Source: JBBSWA01 sp038046485 (lineage in GTDB: Archaea; Nanobdellota; Nanobdellia; Woesearchaeales; SM23-78). Taken from it: a DNA stretch of 37,018 nucleotides. The stretch is from NCBI GenBank assembly GCA_038046485.1, contig JBBSWA010000017.1, positions 1 to 37,018 of the forward strand, in the 5' to 3' direction. A model generated the notes under the pieces. The model searched no databases, was not told where the DNA came from, and worked only from the letters and a program-made list of their open reading frames with translations. Within the stretch, counting starts at the first letter, position 1; the number at the start of each line of letters is the position of its first letter. A program made the position numbers and the translations under genes. Below, piece after piece: positions 22,447 to 30,213 of this stretch.

Positions 22447-23508
22447 GTAGTGCGTCTCCCTGAACTTCTTGCTCCACCAGGCAAACCATCCGGTGTACAT
22501 CCATTCCTTGTAGTAGACGAGTCCTTGGTGATGGCCTAAGTAAATACCTAGAGGCATTTCATTGACTGGGTATTTTTCAAGAGCCTCTTCTTCATAGTGA
22601 TGTAAAATATTTCGGGCGGCAATAGGGCCTTGGAGAAGGGCACTCGTCGCTCGTTTAATGGGTTGCACAGCTTGATTCACAAGGCTTACGGCATCTCCAA
22701 CGACAAAGACATTCGGATATTTGAGGGTTTGCAGGGTATTGTGGACTAGAATACCATTCTCATTGGACTCTAACCCTAATTTTTCAACAAGGGTATGGTT
22801 GCAAACGCCGACAAAGAGTAATGCAGCAGTATAAGGCATCTTTCCTTTGTCAAAGGTGATAGTAGAGTGCTCGATTTTTTCAACTTGAGTGTTGGTTTGA
22901 ATATGGATGTTCTTTTGCCGCAATTTTTTTAATACATAGTTTCGTACCTTGTCACTGTATCCTTTTAAAACAACTGAGTTTTGTTCAAGGATAGTTACGG
23001 TTCCTCTGCCGTTGAGGTATTCTGCAAGGCCGCATCCCCATTCAACTCCGGCAAGTCCAGCTCCGACGATAACGGCATGGATGGGTTTTCCTTGATAAAT
23101 ATTTTTCTCTAAATACGTCCGTAATTCCTTTACTTCTTGAAGAGTGTAAGGGCTAAAAAGCCCAGTAGTTGGATTTGGAATCTGTTTGTGACTGGCTCCA
23201 AAAGCAAGTATCAGATAATCATAATCCATACGGCGATTAGCCGTATACAAATGCCTACTGTTGGGGCTTAAACCAGTTACTTCTTCTTGAAAAAACTCAA
23301 TGTGATGCTTAGCAAGAAATTCATGCAAGGGTAATAAGAGTTCTTTAGAATCCATCTCTCCAGCAAAATAGCGTGGAAACCCGGTAATGTTGACATGATA
23401 AGGGCTTGGGTCCACCCCCACCAATTCAGCTTGGGGGAAGAGTTTTCGCAAGGTAAGTAAGGTCTTTAATCCTCCATAACTACAGCCAACGACAACAATG
23501 CGAGTCAT
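22441..23508 (-). CDS. FAD/NAD(P)-dependent oxidoreductase, NDH-2-like
   Basis: Seen: N-terminal FAD-binding motif VVVGCSYGGLKTL, second nucleotide-binding motif VIVGAGLAGVEWG near residue 150, and the second FAD contact VFVVGDAVSLVNQ. A C-terminal amphipathic/aromatic tail (GWFAWWSKKF) could attach it to the membrane. Family knowledge: type II NADH dehydrogenases and sulfide:quinone reductases share this layout; the redox Cys residues of SQR are not evident, so NDH-2-like is preferred. The TATA-like element at 23531-23539 is centred 27 nt upstream. The 3' end overlaps the convergent Lrp gene by 6 bp. Confidence 0.88.
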   Translation of the reverse strand: MTRIVVVGCSYGGLKTLLTLRKLFPQAELVGVDPSPYHVNITGFPRYFAGEMDSKELLLPLHEFLAKHHIEFFQEEVTGLSPNSRHLYTANRRMDYDYLILAFGASHKQIPNPTTGLFSPYTLQEVKELRTYLEKNIYQGKPIHAVIVGAGLAGVEWGCGLAEYLNGRGTVTILEQNSVVLKGYSDKVRNYVLKKLRQKNIHIQTNTQVEKIEHSTITFDKGKMPYTAALLFVGVCNHTLVEKLGLESNENGILVHNTLQTLKYPNVFVVGDAVSLVNQAVQPIKRATSALLQGPIAARNILHHYEEEALEKYPVNEMPLGIYLGHHQGLVYYKEWMYTGWFAWWSKKFRETHYL

Positions 23509-23550
23509 TAAGTGATGTAGTCAAGTACAAGATAAAAAGTTTTCTAGTTA

Positions 23551-23695
23551 TAGCAAATCTCCCAATTTATTTCGTTATTAAGGAGATTTGCTATGCTCAG
23601 CAGCGCAAAGCTGCTGGCATGCTCAGAAACTACGTTTCTGACAGACTAGCGAATCTCATAATAAGCTCATAAACATAAATTTATGAGATTCGCTA
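23551..23695. repeat. structured intergenic element C: two long stems enclosing two short hairpins
   Basis: Seen: TAGCAAATCTCC (23551-23562) with GGAGATTTGCTA (23582-23593), 19-nt loop; the 15-bp arm at 23647-23661 with 23681-23695, also a 19-nt loop; between them CAGCAGC/GCTGCTG (23598-23616) and CAGAAAC/GTTTCTG (23624-23640, loop TAC) separated by GCATGC (23617-23622). The two long stems share TAGCRAATCTC, so the outermost ends can also pair as terminal inverted repeats. The right end abuts the DUF2061 stop codon. Confidence 0.8.
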
Positions 23696-23896
23696 TTATT
23701 GAGTTCCCCAGCTTGATTTATTCCAGGCTCGCTCGTGAAAATAATAAAGGGTAAATTTGGATATGGCATCGATTCCGCCGACAGCTCCGGCAAGGCCCAA
23801 GTTTCCGGTGAAAGAGAAAACAACGACAAAAGTGGCCAAAGTGGCTAGAACACGAAAAGTAATGCCCTTAACGAAAGTTCTCCTACGGCTTTCCAT
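23696..23896 (-). CDS. DUF2061 small membrane protein
   Basis: Seen: 66 aa with ESRRRTFVKGITFRVLATLATF, a hydrophobic first helix, a Gly-rich turn (GNLGLAGAVGGIDAISK), and a second segment ending in YYFHERAWNK. These are the hallmark features of DUF2061, a short two-helix membrane protein found beside varied metabolic genes in bacteria and archaea. Function unknown. A TATA (TTAATAAAC region, 23921-23929) is centred 29 nt before the ATG. Confidence 0.85.
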   Translation of the reverse strand: MESRRRTFVKGITFRVLATLATFVVVFSFTGNLGLAGAVGGIDAISKFTLYYFHERAWNKSSWGTQ

Positions 23897-24004
23897 ACAC
23901 TCTTTTTTTACGAATGTGAATTAATAAACCTTTCTATATATCTCTTTAAGGAGAATAGTCATCAAACCCAAAGCTTAATAAAGAGTTTGAGAAGTTAAGA
24001 AAGA

Positions 24005-24661
24005 ATGAATTGGTTCTTGGAATTGATCAACTTAATTTTACATTTAGATAATCACCTGATTTGGTTGTTTAATGAGTATGGGTTATGGGTGTATTTATTG
24101 GTATTCTTGATCATTTTATGCGAAACAGGTTTGGTGATTGCTCCTTTTTTACCAGGGGATTCGCTTTTATTCACCTTGGGAGCATTTGCAGCAACAGGTG
24201 CCTTAAACATTTGGTTGTTAATTATTTTGTTAGGGATAGCCGCAATCTTAGGGGATACCTTAAATTACTGGATTGGACATCACATGGGAAGAAAAGTGTT
24301 TAGTAAAAAGATACGTTTCATTAACAAGGAGCATTTAAGGTACACTGAGGAATTTTATGAAAAGCATGGAGCGAAAACGATTATTCTCGCTCGTTTCCTA
24401 CCAATTGTCCGTACCTTCGCCCCATTTGTTGCGGGTGTTGGAAAGATGAAGTACAAACAATTCATCGCATATAATATTATAGGGGGGATAACTTGGGTTT
24501 TGAGCTTAACACTAGGGGGTTATTTCTTCGGTCAAATACCTTGGGTAAAAGAGAATTTCAGCAAGGTGGTTTTAGCGATTATTATTCTATCTACACTGCC
24601 CTTGATTTGGGAGCTAATTTATCATAAATTTCTTCACAAAGCAAAGCCTCTTCGAAAATAA
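24005..24661 (+). CDS. DedA-family (VTT-domain) membrane protein
   Basis: Seen: 218 aa with about five hydrophobic segments, the reentrant motif ETGLVIAPFLPGDSLLFTLG, and the conserved ARFLPIVRTFAPFVAGVGKM. Family knowledge: DedA/VTT proteins include undecaprenyl-phosphate and phospholipid flippases; archaeal members may move polyprenyl-phosphate carriers. The key Arg of RFLP and the Glu/Asp residues of the reentrant loop are kept. The TATA-like TTAATAAA (23975-23982) is centred 26 nt before the ATG. The last 71 bp overlap the convergent methyltransferase gene. Confidence 0.93.
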   Translation: MNWFLELINLILHLDNHLIWLFNEYGLWVYLLVFLIILCETGLVIAPFLPGDSLLFTLGAFAATGALNIWLLIILLGIAAILGDTLNYWIGHHMGRKVFSKKIRFINKEHLRYTEEFYEKHGAKTIILARFLPIVRTFAPFVAGVGKMKYKQFIAYNIIGGITWVLSLTLGGYFFGQIPWVKENFSKVVLAIIILSTLPLIWELIYHKFLHKAKPLRK

Positions 24662-25619
24662 AGAGGTGTACTTTCTTGGTTCCAGTAAGGCCTTCTTCAT
24701 ACTTTTTTCGCTCTTTCCAGTAATCTTGAGGGTCTATTTTTTGCCGAAGCGTAACTTTCCCCGCACCATTTTTGTGAAGGGCTTCTTTGATGTCCGTAAG
24801 AGTAAGACTGGTTCTAGCCAAAACTCGATATCCTCGTAGAAAGAAAGAGGGTTTAGCTTGCATGGAAGCCGCGTATAATTTGTTAAGGTAGGTAAAAAAG
24901 TCATAATCCCCGAGTTCGCCGATAAGTTCAGCAATGACCACGGCCGGGTTGACTTCATACAAGTACTTGAATTGAGGTGGAAGGCAAGAGGCAGCAGCCA
25001 TCTTTTTTCCAGTGTAATAAAGGGAGTGATTTTCAGGTAGTAGAGTCACACTTTTCTCAGTCTTCTTCAATCCGCCCAAGTAAAGAGTAAGCCGATTGAG
25101 TCGCCCATTCAAGGAAAGGTACTCACGCTCACAGTCAAATGGAATGTCGCTAAGATGAGGCGGAACTTCAATGCATAGATTAGGAGTGATTGAAGAGTAT
25201 GTTTCAATAAGCAAGAGAGGGTTGGGTGCAAGACTTGCAAGGGTACGTTCAGCTTCTTGAGGGGGTCGTTCCGTGTCACAAAAGATGGTTTGGCACTCTT
25301 TAAGTTGGCTTACAATGGAAGGGTCAAGGGCATCACCGTGAATAAACGTGATATTGGTTAAGCCAAGGGCAAAAGCATTTGTTTGAGCATATTCTAATTT
25401 ACGAAGATCTTTTTCTACAGCGTAAACATGCTTACAGGTTTTGGCAAAGGCAATGGTTTGAAATCCAACTCCACAGCCAAGGTCTGCAATAATCTTACAA
25501 GCAAGACGTCCAGCGCGGTATTCAGCTACAACCTGAGGAGTTCCAAATCTACGATCTTCTTCAGTATACTGCAGGTGATCAGCACCTTCGAGTTCTTTAG
25601 GTCTTTTGATGCGAGACAT
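24591..25619 (-). CDS. class I SAM-dependent methyltransferase with THUMP-like C-terminus
   Basis: Seen: Rossmann motif I ADLGCGVGFQTIAFA (about residues 45-60), acidic motif II AVEKDLRK, motif III IHGDALD, and a DTERPPQE stretch at the motif IV position; the C-terminal third (GYRVLARTSLTLTDIKEAL ... KVTLRQKIDPQDYWKERKKYEEGL ... KKVHLFIFE) resembles the THUMP-like domain found in RNA-modifying methyltransferases. The likely target is tRNA or rRNA (inference). ATG 25619 is chosen over the upstream TTG 25625 because it lies about 27 nt from the TATA (25641-25650). Confidence 0.85.
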   Translation of the reverse strand: MSRIKRPKELEGADHLQYTEEDRRFGTPQVVAEYRAGRLACKIIADLGCGVGFQTIAFAKTCKHVYAVEKDLRKLEYAQTNAFALGLTNITFIHGDALDPSIVSQLKECQTIFCDTERPPQEAERTLASLAPNPLLLIETYSSITPNLCIEVPPHLSDIPFDCEREYLSLNGRLNRLTLYLGGLKKTEKSVTLLPENHSLYYTGKKMAAASCLPPQFKYLYEVNPAVVIAELIGELGDYDFFTYLNKLYAASMQAKPSFFLRGYRVLARTSLTLTDIKEALHKNGAGKVTLRQKIDPQDYWKERKKYEEGLTGTKKVHLFIFEEALLCEEIYDKLAPKSRAV

Positions 25620-25674
25620 GGACAATAGAAGAAGAGTGTCTTTTATTAAGCTTCATGTTGGTCGGAACCTTCTA

Positions 25675-26940
25675 TCACTTAACATGAGGTAATCGAGGAA
25701 AGATTTCTTTTGCTTTCTCAGCACTCACTTTTCGGATATCGTAGGGCTCTTTCTTAGGCACACCAGGTTTAGGCCAGTACATCTCATGCTCTTCATCCTT
25801 AAAGGAGTATATTTTTTGTAATGTTCCATTCTTCTTAACATAGCAACAGAGTTCACTTATGTCAGTTTCAATATAATATCCCCCTTCTATAATTAAATTA
25901 AGAATGGCAGGGAAATTGCTAGCAGTGTGTACCCGAGAATCATTATCATCAAATAGAGTGTTATCAAAAAAGATTAAGAAGGCAGAATCTTTTTGAAACT
26001 GTGGCTGAAACACATTGCCATGTACATAGACATCTAATTTTGAAAAGTCAGGGTCAAATGCATATTTTATACCTAAGGATTGGAAGTTTACAAGATATGC
26101 GAGTCGTGATCGTCCATCTGGGTATACCTCTTGTTGGATGGTCTTGCTAGGATATCTGCTTGCTAAGTATCTTGTAGCAATATTGGTTATGTCCAGATCT
26201 ACTCCAACATAAGTATTAGAGGGAAAAAGGTTCTTTTTGAGGGAATAAGGGAGGGCATTGGATAAACCACAGGCAAGGTCAAGGACGTATTTTGCTCGTT
26301 TCGAAGCTTCTTTTAGAGGTTCAAGGTTAGAAGCAATAAACCGCAAAACAAGGTCACGAATATGGTGTGAAACAGAAAAAGTCCCCAATTTCCTGCTTGG
26401 GGCATTTGAGGTGCTGTACTGCCGTCGAATTCTATTCACCACCTCCCATTCTGAATCCGAAACAGATTCTCCTTTTATACAGGCTCTTTCTATTAAAGAA
26501 ATATATTGGTATAAATCATCATTATTAATCCAGGATATAAGTTGGTTATCTGGTTTAATGGTTTGGGGAGGTACCTGTTCTTTTTGAAAGAAGGCAATTT
26601 CCATATCAATGATTTGTATGAAACGAGTAAATATTTCAGTAAACCCCTCATTAACTGAATGAGGACTTCCGAACGTATCAGCATGCCTTCCTTGCCAATT
26701 CTTCTTTTTCTTTTCTAGATCGTGGAGCAGGTTCCATAGGTAGGTAACGACATCATGCTTAAAGGTAGTTTCTGTTAGAAAAACAGTATCATACTGGCGG
26801 AGCTGCTTGGTAATCTGCGCAGTTATCATCTCTAAAGCTCTTTGCTGTTGTTTTTCATCCCACTTTTCAAATTTGCCCTGCAATTCAGAGATGAATCTTT
26901 TTGCCTGCTTTAGATATTCAAAGTATTGCTGCTGATTCAT
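25675..26940 (-). CDS. Rossmann-fold methyltransferase-like protein, 421 aa
   Basis: Not recognised as a named family. Seen: a helical, charged N-terminal half (about 190 residues, WDEKQQQRALEMITAQITKQL and KHDVVTYLWNLLHDLEKKKK), then a SAM-type nucleotide motif KYVLDLACGLSNALPYSL, an acidic strand end TYVGVDLDITNIA, and IIEGGYYIETDISELCCYV near the C-terminus. This is consistent with a class I methyltransferase core of unknown substrate. The TATA TTTATAAA (26966-26973) is centred 29 nt before the ATG. It is divergent from the following gene across a 124-bp gap that contains both promoters and nothing else evident. Confidence 0.75.
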   Translation of the reverse strand: MNQQQYFEYLKQAKRFISELQGKFEKWDEKQQQRALEMITAQITKQLRQYDTVFLTETTFKHDVVTYLWNLLHDLEKKKKNWQGRHADTFGSPHSVNEGFTEIFTRFIQIIDMEIAFFQKEQVPPQTIKPDNQLISWINNDDLYQYISLIERACIKGESVSDSEWEVVNRIRRQYSTSNAPSRKLGTFSVSHHIRDLVLRFIASNLEPLKEASKRAKYVLDLACGLSNALPYSLKKNLFPSNTYVGVDLDITNIATRYLASRYPSKTIQQEVYPDGRSRLAYLVNFQSLGIKYAFDPDFSKLDVYVHGNVFQPQFQKDSAFLIFFDNTLFDDNDSRVHTASNFPAILNLIIEGGYYIETDISELCCYVKKNGTLQKIYSFKDEEHEMYWPKPGVPKKEPYDIRKVSAEKAKEIFPRLPHVK

Positions 26941-27064
26941 CTAGGTCTATCTATAGAAAATAAGGTTTATAAATCTACCGCGAGTTAAAAAAAGAACAAA
27001 TCTCGTCCCACGAACAGCCTTCACATAAACAAGATTTAAAAACCCTTAATCTAAGAGGGAAGGG

Positions 27065-27634
27065 ATGAATCAAGAGATGCAGGCATTGCTTCACGAACAG
27101 ATTGAGAACTTACAAGGCCTTCATGCCTTGAACAAGATGATGGATGAGGAACTCACTCTTTTAATCGAAGAAACGCAGCGTAAGATCCTTGAAGTAACGG
27201 ATAAAGGGGCTGAAAGCTGGTATAAGGAGCGTGACACTTCCAAGGCAGAGCAGCACCAGCATGCGACCAGTTTTGAAACACGTAGAATCAAACATAACTT
27301 GATTCGTACAGTTCATACCAAAGTGCATGGCCATATCAACTTAGAAGGGATTCATCCGGAGCATAGTTTGGATCGCATTGAAACGAAGTTAAGAAAGCAC
27401 TTGCGGGAAGAAAAAACAAAGATGCATGCTAAAGTCGGGGAGAATCATAAAAAGTTAGGAGAGCATCATAAATGGCTATCCAAAGAAGACTCCGCGATTT
27501 ACACGCCCATTCTTAAGAAGACGCAGGAGTTATACCAGCATATCAAGAAACAGTCTCTTCCCTCAGAACAGATCGAACAAGCCCTAACACTCTTGCCAAG
27601 AGAGTTGTACACGCCGTATCTGAGGTTTGCTTAG
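27065..27634 (+). CDS. hypothetical helical, His-rich protein, 189 aa
   Basis: Not recognised. Seen: almost wholly helical and charged, probably a coiled-coil bundle: MNQEMQALLHEQIENLQGLHALNKMM, then EETQRKILEVTDKGAESWYKERD, a His-dense middle (KAEQHQHATSFE, KVHGHINLEGIHPEH, ENHKKLGEHHKWL), and a final amphipathic pair. More than fifteen histidines could bind metal, but there is no regular motif. No signal peptide or membrane segment. The TATA TTTAAAAA (27035-27042) is centred 27 nt before the ATG. Confidence 0.7.
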   Translation: MNQEMQALLHEQIENLQGLHALNKMMDEELTLLIEETQRKILEVTDKGAESWYKERDTSKAEQHQHATSFETRRIKHNLIRTVHTKVHGHINLEGIHPEHSLDRIETKLRKHLREEKTKMHAKVGENHKKLGEHHKWLSKEDSAIYTPILKKTQELYQHIKKQSLPSEQIEQALTLLPRELYTPYLRFA

Positions 27635-27699
27635 GGATTACAAAAATATAAGAAACGACCCACAAAAGTTTATATAACCTAATTCAACCTTCTATACAA

Positions 27700-28545
27700 A
27701 TGAAACAATTCAAACTTGCTGATGCTGACTCTTTAGAAGAAAGCGATGTAGTGATTTTAGGGGTTCCGACCGATTTAGGTGCAATGTCAGAAAGAAAAGG
27801 AAGATTCAAAGCACCAGACAAAATAAGGGAAATATCTAAATTTCTTTATGATCCTGAAAGAGGAAAAATAGATGAAAAAATATTTGACGCAGGTAACCTG
27901 AATCAGAGCTCAGAAGACATTAGAGAGAACCTAAAAGAGATAGAAGAAAAAATTACAGAATTAGCAAAGAAAAATAAGAAAATGATTGTTCTAGGTGGGG
28001 ATTGCTCTATTAAATATGGTATTTGTAGAGGATTAAACAACCTAAACAAGAAAATCGGAATCATTTATTTTGATTCACATCCAGACTTTGTTGAGTCAGA
28101 TATACCTAATTATGGCTCAGTAATGGCGGATAGCATAAAATTAGGCAATGTTGATCCTAAAGGTTGTATTATTTTAGGAATACGCAATATTGAAGATAGA
28201 GAAATAAAAGCGATGAATGCAAATAAGGTTGCCTTTCTCACGGCGTTAGACATTAAAGAAATAGGGCTTGATGAGACGATCAAAAAAATAAATGATATCA
28301 TATCAAAAGCAGATATTGTTCAGCTGAGCATTGATTTAGATAGTATCGATCCTGCTTTTGCACCTGGAGTGGGTCTACCCTGCCCAGGCGGGTTAACTTC
28401 AATTGAAATCTTGTACTTATTAAAGGGAATCACTAAATCGAAGATTTATACACTAGATCTAACGGAGTACATACCAGACTTTGATTTCAATGACACAACT
28501 GCTCAGTTGGCCTGTAGGATCGTCCAAGAATTCTTGTCCAAGTAA
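27700..28545 (+). CDS. ureohydrolase (arginase/agmatinase/formiminoglutamase superfamily) with altered metal ligand
   Basis: Seen: the three metal motifs in order: LGGDCS (99-103), where Cys102 replaces the His that binds the first manganese; FDSHPD with Asp125, His127 and Asp129; and SIDLDSIDP with Asp212 and Asp214. Also altered is the substrate loop: NYGSVMADS in place of the usual HG-containing segment. Family knowledge: the enzymes hydrolyse guanidino or formimino groups; the nearby histidine ammonia-lyase makes a formiminoglutamase role thinkable but unproven. The codons are more A/T-rich than the neighbours. The TATA TTTATATAA (27669-27677) is centred 27 nt before the ATG. Confidence 0.85.
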   Translation: MKQFKLADADSLEESDVVILGVPTDLGAMSERKGRFKAPDKIREISKFLYDPERGKIDEKIFDAGNLNQSSEDIRENLKEIEEKITELAKKNKKMIVLGGDCSIKYGICRGLNNLNKKIGIIYFDSHPDFVESDIPNYGSVMADSIKLGNVDPKGCIILGIRNIEDREIKAMNANKVAFLTALDIKEIGLDETIKKINDIISKADIVQLSIDLDSIDPAFAPGVGLPCPGGLTSIEILYLLKGITKSKIYTLDLTEYIPDFDFNDTTAQLACRIVQEFLSK

Positions 28546-28595
28546 ACCCTTTTCAATCGATACCTTTAAATACTAAATAATATCTATTAATACCT

Positions 28596-28838
28596 ATGAG
28601 TACCCAAATCAATCTAAAATTATCGGAAAAGATGCTTAAAACAGCAAGGACAATGGCCGATGTAAGGGGTTTTGACAACCTACAGGACTTCATCCGAGAA
28701 ACCTTGAGGGAGAAACTGTTCGAAGAGGAAAACGTCAGTGGGATTTGCACCACCCTAGCAAGCGAAAAGGCTTTAGCTAAGAACTGGTTATCTAAGGAAG
28801 AGGACGAGGCATGGAAGCATCTGCAAAAGGAGATATAG
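28596..28838 (+). CDS. ribbon-helix-helix antitoxin
   Basis: Seen: 80 aa with an N-terminal strand QINLKLSEKMLKTARTMADVRGFDNLQDFIRETLREKL, the RHH pattern, and an acidic helical tail (EDEAWKHLQKEI) for toxin binding. Family knowledge: RHH antitoxins pair with MazF or ParE toxins and repress their own operon. The TATA TTTAAATA (28565-28572) is centred 27 nt before the ATG. The toxin gene overlaps by 28 bp. Confidence 0.85.
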   Translation: MSTQINLKLSEKMLKTARTMADVRGFDNLQDFIRETLREKLFEEENVSGICTTLASEKALAKNWLSKEEDEAWKHLQKEI

Positions 28839-29143
28839 TGTTGTTCCCGTTTCCTTACACAGACTTGACGCATAGAAAAATAAGACCTTGTTTGATCATG
28901 TCAAATGAAATGGGAGAAGATCTTATTCTGTGCCAGATCACTTCTAAATTCAAAAAAGATCATTATTGCATCGAGCTTAGAAAAGAGGAAACCATCCGTG
29001 GCTCGCTGTTAATCGATAGCTACATTCGAAGCAATATGCTCTTCACAGCTATTAAATCTCAGATCATCAAAAAGCTATGTGAAGTAAGCGATCAAAAATA
29101 CAAGGAAGTGATTTCATCCATCGCAGAAATCATTACAAAATAA
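28811..29143 (+). CDS. MazF/PemK-type endoribonuclease toxin
   Basis: Seen: KGDIVLFPFPYTDLTHRKIRPCLIMSN at the N-terminus, the MazF/PemK signature with a beta-strand pair and the conserved RP(C/A)LI; later ILCQITSKF and SYIRSNMLFTAIK, where the conserved Thr/Ser and Arg fall. Family knowledge: MazF cuts mRNA or rRNA at short sites. Length 110 aa is typical. It is co-translated with the upstream RHH antitoxin. Confidence 0.88.
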   Translation: MEASAKGDIVLFPFPYTDLTHRKIRPCLIMSNEMGEDLILCQITSKFKKDHYCIELRKEETIRGSLLIDSYIRSNMLFTAIKSQIIKKLCEVSDQKYKEVISSIAEIITK

Positions 29144-29461
29144 TCAATCTCTAGAAATCCGCCATAGCACATTTCCCAGAATCTTTTCAGAAGGAACCCA
29201 TCCAAACGCCCGGCTATCCGTACTCTGGTTTTTGTTGTCCCCCAGTACATAGTATCTCTGTTTCTTTACAGCTTGGATGCGTTTCAGGATCACTTTTCCC
29301 GTTCGGGGATCTTCCAACAATACCGCTTCTCCTTTTTTTGGTTTTCGAAAGTAGAAAGCAATTCGATTGACAATCAAATAGTCCCCTTCTGAGTAAGCAG
29401 GTTCCATACTCTTGCCAATGACTTTGTAGAATCCAAGGGGGCTATATCTATTAGGTCCCAT
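29144..29461 (-). CDS. sodX: nickel-SOD maturation protease (S26 signal-peptidase-like)
   Basis: Seen: a soluble 105-aa S26-fold protein: catalytic Ser18 in GKSMEPAYSEGD, catalytic Lys60 in VILKRIQAV, and the box E motif LGDNKNQSTDSRAFG. No membrane anchor, unlike LepB. Family knowledge: SodX (also called CbiN-like or NSOD maturation protease) removes the N-terminal propeptide of Ni-SOD so that His1 and Cys2 can bind nickel. The gene starts 2 nt after the sodN stop, so the two form an operon, which makes this assignment strong. Confidence 0.9.
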   Translation of the reverse strand: MGPNRYSPLGFYKVIGKSMEPAYSEGDYLIVNRIAFYFRKPKKGEAVLLEDPRTGKVILKRIQAVKKQRYYVLGDNKNQSTDSRAFGWVPSEKILGNVLWRISRD

Positions 29462-29463
29462 AT

Positions 29464-29985
29464 TTATTTAAGATCAGGTACAACAAGAGGTTCTTCAGTA
29501 GGATACGGAGCTTTTACTGTTTTCGTGGCAATGCCTTTACATTTCCAGTACATGTCAGCAATTTCATTGACAGCAGCAATGAGTTCTTTTCCGGTTTCAA
29601 CGTGGGTTTCTTGCCGGGCTTTGCCAGCTAGTTTCATCGCCTTCCAGACTTTATCATGAAGATCAGGGTATTTTTCAAGGTGTTCGGGTTTGAAAAAGTC
29701 TCCCCAGAGAATTCGAAGTTCACGTTTGCAAACTTCAGCGTGTTCTTCTTTTGTCGAGGCATATCGAGAGATGCCATGCACATATTGTGCTCGATCAGCA
29801 GGAGAAGTCTCAGGGCCAGGAGCTTTCGCATCACGAACCAAGGTCATCATTCGATAAACCGTGTGTGCCGCTACTTGCGCAAGATGGGGATCATAAATCC
29901 CACAGGGAACATCGCAGTGGGCTAATACGATTTTGGCAGGAATAACCTTCTCAACCGCTTTGAAGAACGTATGTAAAATACTCAT
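29464..29985 (-). CDS. sodN: nickel superoxide dismutase
   Basis: Seen: the nickel hook HCDVPCGIY at residues 23-31: His23 (His1 of the mature enzyme), Cys24 (Cys2), Cys28 (Cys6) and Tyr31 (Tyr9), followed by a helical bundle. The first 22 residues form a propeptide to be cut before His23. Family knowledge: Ni-SOD is a hexamer that dismutates superoxide; it is known mainly from actinobacteria, cyanobacteria and marine bacteria. The propeptide is not a classic secretion signal. The TATA TTTAAATAA (30007-30015, minus) is centred 26 nt before the ATG. The IS481 insertion lies just upstream without breaking this promoter. Confidence 0.96.
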   Translation of the reverse strand: MSILHTFFKAVEKVIPAKIVLAHCDVPCGIYDPHLAQVAAHTVYRMMTLVRDAKAPGPETSPADRAQYVHGISRYASTKEEHAEVCKRELRILWGDFFKPEHLEKYPDLHDKVWKAMKLAGKARQETHVETGKELIAAVNEIADMYWKCKGIATKTVKAPYPTEEPLVVPDLK

Positions 29986-30022
29986 AAAACGAGTTAAACC
30001 ACCTAGTTATTTAAACCTTTCG

Positions 30023-30037
30023 TCGAAAGTTTCTTAA
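30023..30037. repeat. 15-bp target site duplication, left copy
   Basis: TCGAAAGTTTCTTAA, identical to 31143-31157. It directly borders the element whose ends are TGT and ACA, as expected for IS481-family transposition (duplications of 4-15 bp). Confidence 0.9.
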
Positions 30038-30150
30038 TGTATAAGTCCGAAATTCGTTTACACTTCTGGAGTATATAGGTTGTTTTTAAAGTTTAAAAAG
30101 GACATACCTCCCTATAGGTTGGTTGCGTTTGTAAACGAATTTCGGATCTA

Positions 30151-30168
30151 CGACGGCTATTGCCGTCG
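30151..30168. terminator. hairpin downstream of the transposase gene
   Basis: CGACGGC and GCCGTCG around the loop TATT, in the non-coding left end of the IS. It could protect from outside transcription or end transposase transcription; no T-run follows on the minus strand. Confidence 0.4.
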
Positions 30169-30213
30169 AGAAAGCGTATAAGCCCGAAATAGGTTTACAA
30201 GCTCGAAATTGGT

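Noticed and set aside
26941..27064. Possible tRNA or small RNA in the divergent gap
   Set aside because: Only two opposed TATA boxes are evident; no cloverleaf or T-loop sequence was found here or elsewhere in the window by eye.
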